A DNA stretch of 64,000 nt from Chelatococcus sp. YT9 (GTDB lineage: Bacteria; Pseudomonadota; Alphaproteobacteria; Rhizobiales; Beijerinckiaceae). The position numbers were made by a program, and so were the translations under genes. Location of the stretch: positions 1,162,637 through 1,226,636 of the forward strand of contig NZ_JAHBRW010000002.1 in the NCBI RefSeq assembly GCF_018398315.1. The letters are read 5' to 3'. Positions 26,177-34,589 of this stretch are shown one piece after another. The stretch's first letter is position 1. Each line of letters begins with the position of its first letter. A model generated the notes under the pieces. It worked only from the letters and a program-made list of their open reading frames with translations, had not been told where the DNA came from and did no database searches.

Positions 26177-26953
26177 TCACACCGCCAATCTGATCTGCCC
26201 GCCATCAACGGGAATAGTGGCGCCAGTGATGTAGCCAGCGAGATCGGAGGCCAGAAAAACCACCATAGCGGCAATATCGTCAGGCTCGCCAAAATGCCCA
26301 GCGGCGATATTCGCGGCTATGTATTCTGCCCGCAACCTCTCATCGGGATGCAAAACTTTCCGGACCTGCACGCTGTCGATGCGTCCGGGGGCTACGCAAT
26401 TCACAGTTACGCCGCGCGCGGCGACCTCGAAGGCCAGTGATTTGGCCCAGCTCTGTAAGGCGGCCTTCGCGGGCGACGATGCATTCATTGCCCGTGCCAT
26501 CGTACCACCGGTGATGTTTATGACACGGCCCCAACCCTTTGCCAGCATGTCCGGCAGGAACTCCGTAGTGATCAGCCGCGCTTGCGCGAAGTTGAGGTAG
26601 AAGCTTTCTTCCCACACGGCAGGGCCGGCGAAAATGTCGCAGGGTCGCGACCCCCCTGCGTTGTTCACGATAATTTCTGCTGGACCGACTTCAGTGCGAA
26701 GCCACTGAATCGTCCTCTCGACGCCGGCGGATGTCGCAAGATCCGCCGAGCACGCGACGGCGCCCGTATCGCGCAAGACCGGGAGATTTAGACATTCGTT
26801 GAGAGCGGTCCTGTCTCGTCCCACGATCGCAACCCGGCAGCCAACTCCGGCGAGCGCGAGAGCGATACCTTTGCCAATGCCCTGGCTACCTCCAGTGACC
26901 AGGGCGAGCTTCCCCTCAATTCCTGTATCCATGTCAGGTCCGCTTGAATTCAT
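26177..26953 (-). CDS. SDR-family protein lacking the catalytic tyrosine
   Basis: 258 residues. The cofactor site TGGSQGIGKG and NNAGG are intact, and the C-terminus IPVDGGQIRLAV is SDR-like. At the YxxxK position the sequence reads NASSPAKAALQSWAKSLAFE, so Ser replaces Tyr while Lys is kept. Some SDR subgroups share this replacement. A normal hydride-transfer role is therefore uncertain. Start at ATG 26953 (GAGAG upstream) is preferred; ATG 26932 is possible. A LacI-type operator lies 17 nt upstream in the gap to the divergent dehydrogenase. Confidence 0.88.
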   Translation of the reverse strand: MNSSGPDMDTGIEGKLALVTGGSQGIGKGIALALAGVGCRVAIVGRDRTALNECLNLPVLRDTGAVACSADLATSAGVERTIQWLRTEVGPAEIIVNNAGGSRPCDIFAGPAVWEESFYLNFAQARLITTEFLPDMLAKGWGRVINITGGTMARAMNASSPAKAALQSWAKSLAFEVAARGVTVNCVAPGRIDSVQVRKVLHPDERLRAEYIAANIAAGHFGEPDDIAAMVVFLASDLAGYITGATIPVDGGQIRLAV

Positions 26954-26955
26954 CG

Positions 26956-26984
26956 TTGTGCTCTCACGATGTGATCGCTAACAT
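26956..26984 (+). promoter_or_regulatory. Predicted sigma70-like promoter overlapping the operator
   Basis: TTGTGC (26956-26961), 17 bases, then TAACAT (26979-26984), in front of the gene at 27050. The -10 hexamer is one half of the operator palindrome. Confidence 0.35.
26970..26983. promoter_or_regulatory. LacI-type operator, site 1
   Basis: TGTGATCGCTAACA, one mismatch from TGTTATCGCTAACA. It lies between the divergent SDR (26953) and dehydrogenase (27050) genes. Confidence 0.6.
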
Positions 26985-27049
26985 TAACTGTCAATCGAAA
27001 TCGTTTTGCGCGTTCGCACCCCTTTGGAACGGGCGACAGGAAAGACAAT

Positions 27050-27856
27050 ATGGATACTTACGACGCGCTCATCCTCGGGCTGGGTCGGATGGGCCTGCCC
27101 ATGGCCGGACACATGCGCAAGGCCGGTCTTTCGGTTAAAGGGTACGATCCTCATCCCGGTCGCATGCATCTGCTGGCGCAGTCAGGCGGTGAGGTCGTCG
27201 AGGATCTTGCCACCGCTATCGCGGCCGCCGATGCGGTGCTGGTGATGGTCGGTTCGGAGAAGCAGGTCACGGATCTGTTCGATAGCCCCGATGGATTGAT
27301 CGCTCATGCTCGCCCAGGAACACTCGTTCTCGTTATCTCAACGGTCTCGCCGAAATTCGTCCAGGCGCTCGGCGCGCGCGCGGCCGAAAGGGGTATAAGA
27401 GTGGTGGATGCACCGGTTTGCCGTGCCGAGATGGGAGCGATCGCCGGCACACTCCTGACGTTATTGTCGGGGCCGCCGGCGGATTGCGCGGACGCCGAGC
27501 TGTTGATGCGGCCGTTCTCTGCGGACATCGAGCATGTCGGTGAGCGCCTCGGTGCAGCCCAGGTCGCCAAGACCGTCAACAACATGATCTTGTGGGCGGC
27601 GGTCACGGCGAACTATGAAGGCTTCATGCTAGCGGAAAAATGGGGGTTGAATATTGCCGCGCTACGGCGAGCGTTGACCACGTCGAGCGCCGATAACTGG
27701 AGCCTCAGACATTGGGATAGGGTGGGTGAAATGCCATGGTCCCTCAAGGACATGGAGATTGCTCTTGCGACCGGCGAGGAACTCGGCGTCGCAATGCCTG
27801 TCAGCGAGACGGTGAGCGAGGAATTGCGGAAGCTCCCGCTGTTGAGCCACGCATGA
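27050..27856 (+). CDS. NAD-binding beta-hydroxyacid dehydrogenase (3-hydroxyisobutyrate dehydrogenase family)
   Basis: 268 residues. The Rossmann motif is ILGLGRMGLPMAGHMRKAG, the substrate loop is VDAPVCRAEMGAIAGTLLTL and the catalytic lysine is in AAQVAKTVNNMILWAA. The family oxidises 3-hydroxy acids such as 3-hydroxyisobutyrate, tartronate semialdehyde or 6-phosphogluconate; the exact substrate is not clear. In most members the substrate loop is GPVSGG, here DAPVCRAEMG, so the acid may be unusual. It lies just downstream of operator site 1. Confidence 0.9.
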   Translation: MDTYDALILGLGRMGLPMAGHMRKAGLSVKGYDPHPGRMHLLAQSGGEVVEDLATAIAAADAVLVMVGSEKQVTDLFDSPDGLIAHARPGTLVLVISTVSPKFVQALGARAAERGIRVVDAPVCRAEMGAIAGTLLTLLSGPPADCADAELLMRPFSADIEHVGERLGAAQVAKTVNNMILWAAVTANYEGFMLAEKWGLNIAALRRALTTSSADNWSLRHWDRVGEMPWSLKDMEIALATGEELGVAMPVSETVSEELRKLPLLSHA

Positions 27857-28139
27857 TCATCGCCCGGTTGGTTGCTTGGCTATGCTCTTCTCCGCCGAGG
27901 ACGTTGGAATTCCAGCCTTCGAGGAGCGCACGAGAGGCGCCGCCAGATTTTTAAGATTTCGGCCCGATGGGATGCCGATTGCGACGCTAAGTGGGCATTT
28001 CATCATGAACATCGACTTTTCTGCGGTGTCATGCAGTTGACCGATGTTCCCTGCGACAGAAACGAGCCGCGGTTCGCCGCTGCTGCAACGAGCAAACGTC
28101 CCCCATTCGCGACTCTGCCGGGGACCGAGGGAGGTTGGA

Positions 28140-29621
28140 TTGATCCCAAAACACGAGTACGACGTGGTCGTCGTTGGCCACGGTATAGCCGGAATGTCAG
28201 CGGCGGTTTCGGCGGCCGAGCAGGGCGCGCGTGTTTGCGTGCTCGAGCGAGCCCCGGAGGAGGAAAGCGGAGGCTGCACGCGCAACACCGAAGCCTATAT
28301 GCGTCTCAAGAATGAGAACGAGCTCTCGGACGATTTCGAGGAGGAGATGGCGGCGGTGGCGAGCGCCAATCCCGATCCGCATATGATCTCCGAGATGGCC
28401 GGACCCGAGGGGCAGTGGCCGAGCGTGATACGCGCCATGAACGTTACCGATCCGAGCTACCTCGACACCTTTGCATCGCGCGCGGTGCCGACGATACAAT
28501 GGCTCAAGTCGATGGGTGTGCGTTTCCTCGAGACCAACCTTCCGCAGATCACCCTGCGCAATCAGCCGATGATAGCGCCGAGCGGCGGCGGTCACGCGCT
28601 TCTCGTCGCGCTGCTCGAGAAGGCACGCGAGGCTGGTGTCACCTTTCACTACGAGACCACAGCCACCGGTCTTATCCAGGACGATGCTGGCGCGGTCGTC
28701 GGGGTCAAAGCGGTCATGCGCCAGAACCGTCGCGTCGATTTCCGAGCGAAAGCCGTTGTGCTCGCCAGCGGCGGGTTCGAGGGCAGCCCGGAGATGCTGG
28801 CCCGCTACATCGGTCCGGGGAGCATCAACATCCGGCCCGTCGCGCGCGGAGCACACTATAATCGCGGTGAAGGCATCCGGATGGCGCTTGAGATCGGTGC
28901 TGCCCCGGCAGGAGACTATGGCTCATACCACTCGACGCCAGTCGACCTTCGTTCAGGGCGTCAGGAAGCGAAGGTCCTGATCTTCGCCTATGGTGTCGTA
29001 GTCAACAAATATGGGCAGCGCTTCGCGGACGAAGGACAGGGGGCGGACTACACCAATTTCGACCGAATTTGCTGGGCGATTCAGAAGCAGCCCGATGGCG
29101 TCGGCTACGCGATCTATGACTCAAGCATAGAAGATGTCCCGAACTACAAAAACGCAATTTATTCCGACCTTCCACCAGTGAAGGCCAATACCATCGGGGA
29201 GCTTGCGGCAAAACTGGGCATTCCCGTAAAGCAGGTCGAGGAGACAATTGCGACATACAACGCGGCTTGCCCGCAGATTGTGGGATTTGATCCCTCAGTT
29301 GCCGACGGGTTATCGACCAAGGGCCTCGTGCCACCCAAGTCGAACTGGTCCCGTCCCATCGGCAAAGCTCCCTTTTTCGCTTACCCCTTGATACCGTCCG
29401 GAATTATCACCTTTGGCGGCATTAAGACGGATGCTGAAGGGCAGGTGCTGAACGCCGATGGGGATCGGATTCCAGGCCTCCTGGCGGCAGGCGCCCTGGT
29501 GGGGGTCTATCACCGGAGATATCCGGCCGCGACATCCGTACTGCGCGGCGCAACATTCGGCCGCATCGCTGGAACGAATGCCGCACGCGTGCGTCACAAC
29601 GAGCCGGTGACAGCGGACTAG
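28140..29621 (+). CDS. FAD-dependent dehydrogenase (fumarate-reductase flavoprotein family, TcuA-like)
   Basis: 493 residues. The N-terminus YDVVVVGHGIAGMSAAVSAA is the FAD-binding fold, and the late FAD segment LLAAGALVGVYHRRYPAATS is the flavoprotein C-terminal motif. The APEEESGGCTRNTEAYMR stretch resembles tricarballylate dehydrogenase. It probably desaturates or oxidises an acid or a cyclic ketone. TTG at 28140 was chosen because GAGGGAGG lies five bases before it; the open frame from 28044 has no ribosome site. The preceding 283 nt contain no supported gene. Confidence 0.87.
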   Translation: MIPKHEYDVVVVGHGIAGMSAAVSAAEQGARVCVLERAPEEESGGCTRNTEAYMRLKNENELSDDFEEEMAAVASANPDPHMISEMAGPEGQWPSVIRAMNVTDPSYLDTFASRAVPTIQWLKSMGVRFLETNLPQITLRNQPMIAPSGGGHALLVALLEKAREAGVTFHYETTATGLIQDDAGAVVGVKAVMRQNRRVDFRAKAVVLASGGFEGSPEMLARYIGPGSINIRPVARGAHYNRGEGIRMALEIGAAPAGDYGSYHSTPVDLRSGRQEAKVLIFAYGVVVNKYGQRFADEGQGADYTNFDRICWAIQKQPDGVGYAIYDSSIEDVPNYKNAIYSDLPPVKANTIGELAAKLGIPVKQVEETIATYNAACPQIVGFDPSVADGLSTKGLVPPKSNWSRPIGKAPFFAYPLIPSGIITFGGIKTDAEGQVLNADGDRIPGLLAAGALVGVYHRRYPAATSVLRGATFGRIAGTNAARVRHNEPVTAD

Positions 29622-30022
29622 CAGCCGAGGCCAATCAAGAAAACATCGAGGCGGGCGCTGCATGTCGCAATACCGCGGCACTGTTCGCAAGCCTCGAACT
29701 GCTGAAGTAGCGTGCGGACTGCGGCCGTCCTGCGGGGGCGTCATCGCCCCAATAGGCGTTTGACGCGCTCGCCGCAGACGGATGGCGGTACCGTCAAGAT
29801 TATTGGAAGACGGGAAGTTCCCCGGCGGCCTAAGAATGGCTGCGGGTAGTCCGTCCCTAAAGAGACGATCAGCAAACGCCGGTCAACTGGTGGTCTGACC
29901 GCAGTAAAAATTATCTTCTTCGTAGTTTTTGACTTCACAGCGCCTGCAGGCTGCGCTATTTGTTAGCGATAACATAAAAGGCGACCGAAGCGCGCCAGGA
30001 TCCAGTCGGGAGGAGGTTTCAG
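29622..30022. other. 401-nt intergenic region with hairpin and operator
   Basis: No supported gene. A GC hairpin GGGGCG-TCAT-CGCCCC lies at 29735-29750 but has no T-run, so it is only a possible terminator for the flavoprotein gene. A LacI-type operator is at 29961-29974 and serves the importer operon that starts at 30023. Confidence 0.55.
29961..29974. promoter_or_regulatory. LacI-type operator, site 2
   Basis: TGTTAGCGATAACA, identical to site 6 (50335). It lies 49 nt before the first Liv-type binding-protein gene. Confidence 0.75.
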
Positions 30023-31174
30023 ATGGGCATGAATCAAGGAATCGCGGCGTGGTTTCGCATGGCGGTGCTCGCAGGAGCTACTGCAAGCGCAATCGGTGCG
30101 TCCCCAGCGGCGGCGGAAGAGATCAAGATCGGCGTTCCGCTCTCCCTTACAGGCCCCGTTGCCTTTGCAGGCGTCAAGATGAGAGACGCCATGGAGATCG
30201 CTTTCGAGCATGTCGAGAAAAGCGGCATGCTCGGTGACCTGAAGCTGGTGCCGATCTACATGGATGACCAGTCCAGTCAGCCGACCGGCATCAGTATCAC
30301 GCAGCAGCTTGCGCTTCGTAACCGAGTCTCGGCGATCGTCGGCTACACCGCCAGCAACATCTGCCAGGCCGCGCTTCCGGTGGCCCAGGAACTAAAAGTG
30401 CCGACCCTGAACGGGGACTGCGTTGTCGATGGTCTCGGCAAAATAGGCAACTATGTCTACAATACGGTCCGCCCTTCAGATAGCTTCCTGGAACAACTTG
30501 TCGCCAAGATCGCCGCCGGCGGTAAGTTCAAGACTGGCGCAGTTCTTTACCAGCGCGAGAACCCGCTGTTCGCCAACCTCGCACCAGTCGTGACAGCGGC
30601 CTTCAAAAAGGCCGGTATCAAGGTGGTGGCGACCGAGGCCGTCACATCGGGTGCAGACGCGGATTTTTCCGCACAGCTGACCAACATCGCCGGCACGAAG
30701 CCGGACGTTCTCGCGATCCTGCTGCTCGGCGGACAGACCGGCCCGGCTTTCGTGCAGGCGCGGCAGGCGGGCCTCACGGACACAGTCTTCATCGGGGTGC
30801 AGAATTTCGACTCCGACGAGGTGCGACGTGTCGCTGGCGCGGCCGCAAAGGGCGCGCTCTACCCTTCACAGTGGATCGCCGAGTCGCCCCTCGACAGCAA
30901 TAAACAGTTCGTGGCTGAGTATCGCAAGCGCTTCAATCGCGAGCCCGATACCTTTAGCGCGAACGGATACAATTCCGTTCTGATGCTCGCCCAGATCATC
31001 AAGAAGGCCGGTAGCGGTGATCGCGAGAAAATTCGCGAAGCGATAGAGACGATTGGTGAAATGGATACGATATTCGGCACCAACGGCAAGACGCATTTCG
31101 AGGATCGACTGGTCGCGCTAACACCGTTCTTCTTTGAAATGCAGGCTGACGGAAGCGTCAAGTTGCTGGATTGA
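30023..31174 (+). CDS. Liv-type ABC transporter substrate-binding protein (importer 1)
   Basis: 383 residues. The signal peptide is FRMAVLAGATASAIGASPAA, cleaved near AAAEE. The mature start EEIKIGVPLSLTGPVAFAGV is typical of type I periplasmic binding proteins of the branched-chain amino acid class, many of which bind aromatic or other organic acids. A GGGAGGAGG ribosome site precedes it. It heads the order K-H-M-G-F, under operator site 2, so the ligand is probably the substrate of the pathway downstream. Confidence 0.93.
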   Translation: MGMNQGIAAWFRMAVLAGATASAIGASPAAAEEIKIGVPLSLTGPVAFAGVKMRDAMEIAFEHVEKSGMLGDLKLVPIYMDDQSSQPTGISITQQLALRNRVSAIVGYTASNICQAALPVAQELKVPTLNGDCVVDGLGKIGNYVYNTVRPSDSFLEQLVAKIAAGGKFKTGAVLYQRENPLFANLAPVVTAAFKKAGIKVVATEAVTSGADADFSAQLTNIAGTKPDVLAILLLGGQTGPAFVQARQAGLTDTVFIGVQNFDSDEVRRVAGAAAKGALYPSQWIAESPLDSNKQFVAEYRKRFNREPDTFSANGYNSVLMLAQIIKKAGSGDREKIREAIETIGEMDTIFGTNGKTHFEDRLVALTPFFFEMQADGSVKLLD

Positions 31175-31199
31175 TCGCTCGTTTCACGCGTACGAAATC

Positions 31200-31216
31200 A
31201 CGCCGCGTCGCGGCGT
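31200..31216 (+). other. GC hairpin between binding-protein and permease genes (importer 1)
   Basis: ACGCCGC-GTC-GCGGCGT, a 7-bp perfect stem, 26 nt after the binding-protein stop. It has no T-run, so it may stabilise the upstream message or partly attenuate transcription, giving more binding protein than permease. Confidence 0.5.
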
Positions 31217-31265
31217 CGCGGCTTCCTGACCCCTCCTTCACTTTGAACCGAGAGACGAGTGCAAG

Positions 31266-32147
31266 ATGCTGCTTCAGCAACTTCTCAACGGGATCGTAGC
31301 GGGGTCGGTGTATGCCCTCTTCGCACTCGGCTTCAACATGGTGCTGGGCGCGCTGAACATCCTCAACGTCGCACAAGGCGCGATCTTTGCGATGAGCGCC
31401 TTTGTCTCCTTCTATGCGATGAAGCTCTACGCGGTGCCCTTCGTGCTCGCGTTGCTGCTTGCGGTCCTCGCCGGCGGGCTGATCAACATGCTGCTGGAAG
31501 CGATCATTTTCAGGCCCCTGCGCGCCCGCGGTGGCTCGCCCATGTCAACGCTTGTGGCGAGCATCGGCGCATCGATGGTGTTGCTATCGGTGACGCAGAA
31601 GCTTTCCGGCGCACAGGTCGAGCGCTTTCCGTCGAATAGCCTGCCGGGCGCACAATGGATCATCGGTGACCTTCGCGTGACGTTCATCCAACTCCTCGTC
31701 CTGGCTACGACGGTGTGCGTGCTGATCGGTTGCTATGTCCTTCTCAACAGAACGAAGCTTGGCAAGGCCATCCGTACCATGGCGTTCAACGAGCGCATCG
31801 CACGCATGCTGGGGATCCCGACTGCGGGTGTCGCCCGCTGGACGTTCTTCATTTCCGGAGGGCTCGGAGGGCTGGCAGGCGTGCTCCTCGGGTTGATGTT
31901 CAACTCGGTGCACTTCCTGATGGGTGAACCGTATGTGCTGAAGGGGTTCGCTGCTATCGTCATCGGCGGTTTCGGCAGCGTTGTGGGCGTTGTCGTGGCA
32001 AGCATGCTCATAGGCCTATCCGAGGTCTTCAGCATCATGATTGGGATTGGCGCGTTCAGAGACGTCGTAATCTTCGGGATACTTTTCTGCTTCCTCATTC
32101 TAAGGCCCAACGGCATGTTCGGGCGCGACGAGGAGGCTCGACCATGA
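31266..32147 (+). CDS. Liv-type ABC transporter permease, LivH-like (importer 1)
   Basis: 293 residues with about eight membrane spans. It opens LLNGIVAGSVYALFALGFNM and contains LNILNVAQGAIFAMSAFVSF, both usual in LivH. The ATPase-docking region is MAFNERIARMLGIPTAGVAR, and ending FGILFCFLILRPNGMFGRDE is the family C-terminus. It overlaps the LivM-like gene by 4 nt (ATGA). Confidence 0.95.
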   Translation: MLLQQLLNGIVAGSVYALFALGFNMVLGALNILNVAQGAIFAMSAFVSFYAMKLYAVPFVLALLLAVLAGGLINMLLEAIIFRPLRARGGSPMSTLVASIGASMVLLSVTQKLSGAQVERFPSNSLPGAQWIIGDLRVTFIQLLVLATTVCVLIGCYVLLNRTKLGKAIRTMAFNERIARMLGIPTAGVARWTFFISGGLGGLAGVLLGLMFNSVHFLMGEPYVLKGFAAIVIGGFGSVVGVVVASMLIGLSEVFSIMIGIGAFRDVVIFGILFCFLILRPNGMFGRDEEARP

Positions 32148-33031
32148 GTCTGGAGGAGTTCTCCTACTGGTTGATCGTTTACAACCACGCGATCGTCACA
32201 GCGCTCATCAATGCTGTCACCGCGCTCAGTATCTACTTCTCGCTACGCGCCGGTATCTTCAACCTGTCCGCAGTGGGCTTCATGGCAATTGGCGCCTACA
32301 CAGCCGGCATCCTCAGCACACGCTTCGGCCTTCCGTCCGTGGTTGGTATCACCGCAGGCATCGCACTTGCGCTCGTGCTCGGAGCCGTTCTTGTCTATCC
32401 GGTCCTCAAGCTGCGCGGACACTACTTGGCCATTGCGACGCTGAGCTTTGCGGCGATCGTGCAGGCGATGGCGATGAATCTTGACAGCTTGACCAACGGC
32501 CCGTCCGGCCTATTGGGCGTCCCGGCTACTGTCAGGGCCTGGCATGTCGTTATCGTGCTCGCGGTTCTGCTCTATATTGCCTGCACGCTTCAGAAATCCC
32601 GGACCGGCCGCGCCTGGGACGCCATCCGCACGGACGTTTCTGCCGCGCGTGCAATGGGGATCGACGTTGAGGCTTACAGGCTCAAGGCGTTTCTGATCAG
32701 CACGGCAGTTGCCGCGCTCGCTGGCGGCCTGTGGGCGCATGTGAACCGCGTCGTGGTTCCCTTCGAGTTCGGTTTCGTTCAGCTTACCATGGCGCTTGTG
32801 AACACCTTGCTGGGAGGCATTTCGACACCGTTCGGCCCGGTTCTCGGGGCTCTTGTCGTCACCTCGATGCCGGACTGGCTGGCAGGCTTCGCCGAGTACC
32901 GGGAAATGATCATCGGAGCGCTCTTGGTGGTGATCGTTGTTTACCTGCCGAACGGGTTGATCGATCCCTTGGTCCTGCTTGGTCGGCGCATTGGCCTCAG
33001 TCGCGGCGCCGCAGCAGGGGGCACCCGATGA
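32144..33031 (+). CDS. Liv-type ABC transporter permease, LivM-like (importer 1)
   Basis: 295 residues, multi-span. Segments include YFSLRAGIFNLSAVGFMAIG, LKLRGHYLAIATLSFAAIVQ and AWDAIRTDVSAARAMGIDVE with AYRLKAFLISTAVAALAGGL. It pairs with the LivH-like subunit. It starts inside the stop of the preceding gene and its own stop overlaps the ATPase start, so translation is coupled in series. Confidence 0.95.
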   Translation: MSLEEFSYWLIVYNHAIVTALINAVTALSIYFSLRAGIFNLSAVGFMAIGAYTAGILSTRFGLPSVVGITAGIALALVLGAVLVYPVLKLRGHYLAIATLSFAAIVQAMAMNLDSLTNGPSGLLGVPATVRAWHVVIVLAVLLYIACTLQKSRTGRAWDAIRTDVSAARAMGIDVEAYRLKAFLISTAVAALAGGLWAHVNRVVVPFEFGFVQLTMALVNTLLGGISTPFGPVLGALVVTSMPDWLAGFAEYREMIIGALLVVIVVYLPNGLIDPLVLLGRRIGLSRGAAAGGTR

Positions 33032-33846
33032 GTGCGGCGTTCAACGTGGCTCTCGAAGGCCCAGCGACCGTCGCAGCGGAACTCGAAGTGGCTGGCATCA
33101 GCAAGCACTTTGGCGGCATTCGTGCGCTTTCCGACGTCTCCTTCATGGTGCCTCGGGGCAGGGTCGTGGGGCTGATCGGGCCCAATGGCGCAGGCAAGAC
33201 GACCTTGCTCAACGTCATAAGCGCCCTCTCGAAGCCAACATCCGGCCGGGTTTTCATCGCTGGCCGCGATGTCACGGATTGGCCAGCCCATCGCATCGCC
33301 GCGGACGGCCGAATCAGCCGCACATTCCAGAATATTCGCATGTTCCAGGGCATGACGGTTTTTGAGAACGTGTTGACGGGCTGCCACGCCGGTCTCCAGT
33401 TCGGGCTGGCGGCTACTTTGCTTCGTCTGCCGTTGGCGCGGAAGATGGAAGAGGAGGCACGTGATCGTACAAGCGACATCATCAGGTCCCTCCACCTCGG
33501 CCAATACGCGGACCGGGAGGGCGGTGAACTGTCCTACGGCATTCAGCGCAGAGTTGAGATCGCCCGCGCACTCGTCAGCAATCCGCGCTTGCTGCTGCTC
33601 GATGAGCCGACGGCTGGCATGACACCGCGCGAGACGAATGAGGTAAAGGAGCTCATTCAGTCTCTGCGAGAGCAAGAGCTCGCCATGATCGTGATTGAGC
33701 ACAAGGCCGGCTTCATCATGAGCATCTCCGATAAGGTCGTGGTGCTCAACTTCGGCAACGTCATCGCTGACGGCGCACCTGCCGACGTGCGCCAAGATAC
33801 GAAGGTTATTGAAGCCTATTTGGGGGCAGCCGATGAGCATGCTTGA
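33028..33846 (+). CDS. Liv-type ABC transporter ATP-binding protein, LivG-like (importer 1)
   Basis: 272 residues. Walker A is GPNGAGKTT, the signature is LSYGIQRRVEIARAL (variant of LSGGQ common in this family), Walker B is LLLLDEPTAGMTPRE and the switch His is in VIEHKAGF. ATG at 33028 forms the ATGA overlap with livM-like; the longer open frame upstream is inside that gene. It forms a dimer with the LivF-like ATPase. Confidence 0.94.
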   Translation: MSAAFNVALEGPATVAAELEVAGISKHFGGIRALSDVSFMVPRGRVVGLIGPNGAGKTTLLNVISALSKPTSGRVFIAGRDVTDWPAHRIAADGRISRTFQNIRMFQGMTVFENVLTGCHAGLQFGLAATLLRLPLARKMEEEARDRTSDIIRSLHLGQYADREGGELSYGIQRRVEIARALVSNPRLLLLDEPTAGMTPRETNEVKELIQSLREQELAMIVIEHKAGFIMSISDKVVVLNFGNVIADGAPADVRQDTKVIEAYLGAADEHA

Positions 33847-34531
33847 GGTCGAGAACCTTTGCGTTAGCTACGGCATGATAAAGGCGGTCCAGAGCGTATC
33901 CTTTAACGTGACTGAAGGCGAGATCGTCTCGTTGATCGGCTCTAACGGGGCAGGAAAATCGAGCACGTTGCTGGCGCTGTGCGGCTTGCTGGCTTCCACG
34001 GGCTCGATCCGCTTCAATGGCAAAAACATTGGTGGCCAGCCACCGCATCGGATCGTGCGTGGCGGCATGATCCTTGTTCCCGAGGGGAGGGGCACGATCG
34101 GAACATTGACGGTCGCTGAAAACCTCGAGATGGGGGCTTATACACGTGATGGCGGCTGGCGATCCGAGATGAGCGGGATCTACGACCGCTTCCCGGTGCT
34201 TTACGAGCGCCGGGGCGTGATGGCCCAGAGCATGAGCGGCGGCGAGCAGCAGATGCTCGCGCTGGCCCGCGCGCTGTTGGCGCGGCCACGTTTGATGTTG
34301 CTGGACGAGCCGAGCATGGGGCTTGCCCCGTTGATGGTGGCGCGCGTTTTCGAGCTTATCCAGGAACTGAACAACGAGGGAACCACAATATTGCTCGTGG
34401 AGCAGAACGCCAAGGCGGCGCTGCGCATATCCAGTCGTGCCTATGTGCTCGATAGCGGACGAAAGATTGCCGAGGGCGACGCCGCCGTGCTTGCAACCGA
34501 CAGGCGGATCAATGAGGCTTATCTGTCCTGA
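33833..34531 (+). CDS. Liv-type ABC transporter ATP-binding protein, LivF-like (importer 1)
   Basis: 232 residues. Walker A is GSNGAGKSS, the signature is MSGGEQQMLALARAL, Walker B is LMLLDEPSMGLAP and the switch region ILLVEQNAKAAL. GGGGGC lies just before ATG 33833; an ATG six bases later and one at 33809 are alternatives. It overlaps the LivG-like gene by 14 nt. It is the last transporter gene before the flavoenzyme gene at 34590. Confidence 0.93.
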   Translation: MSMLEVENLCVSYGMIKAVQSVSFNVTEGEIVSLIGSNGAGKSSTLLALCGLLASTGSIRFNGKNIGGQPPHRIVRGGMILVPEGRGTIGTLTVAENLEMGAYTRDGGWRSEMSGIYDRFPVLYERRGVMAQSMSGGEQQMLALARALLARPRLMLLDEPSMGLAPLMVARVFELIQELNNEGTTILLVEQNAKAALRISSRAYVLDSGRKIAEGDAAVLATDRRINEAYLS

Positions 34532-34589
34532 TCAACGTATCGGACTGTGTGACGGCGCGGGATCGTTTCAAAATTGACGGGAGCAGGCT

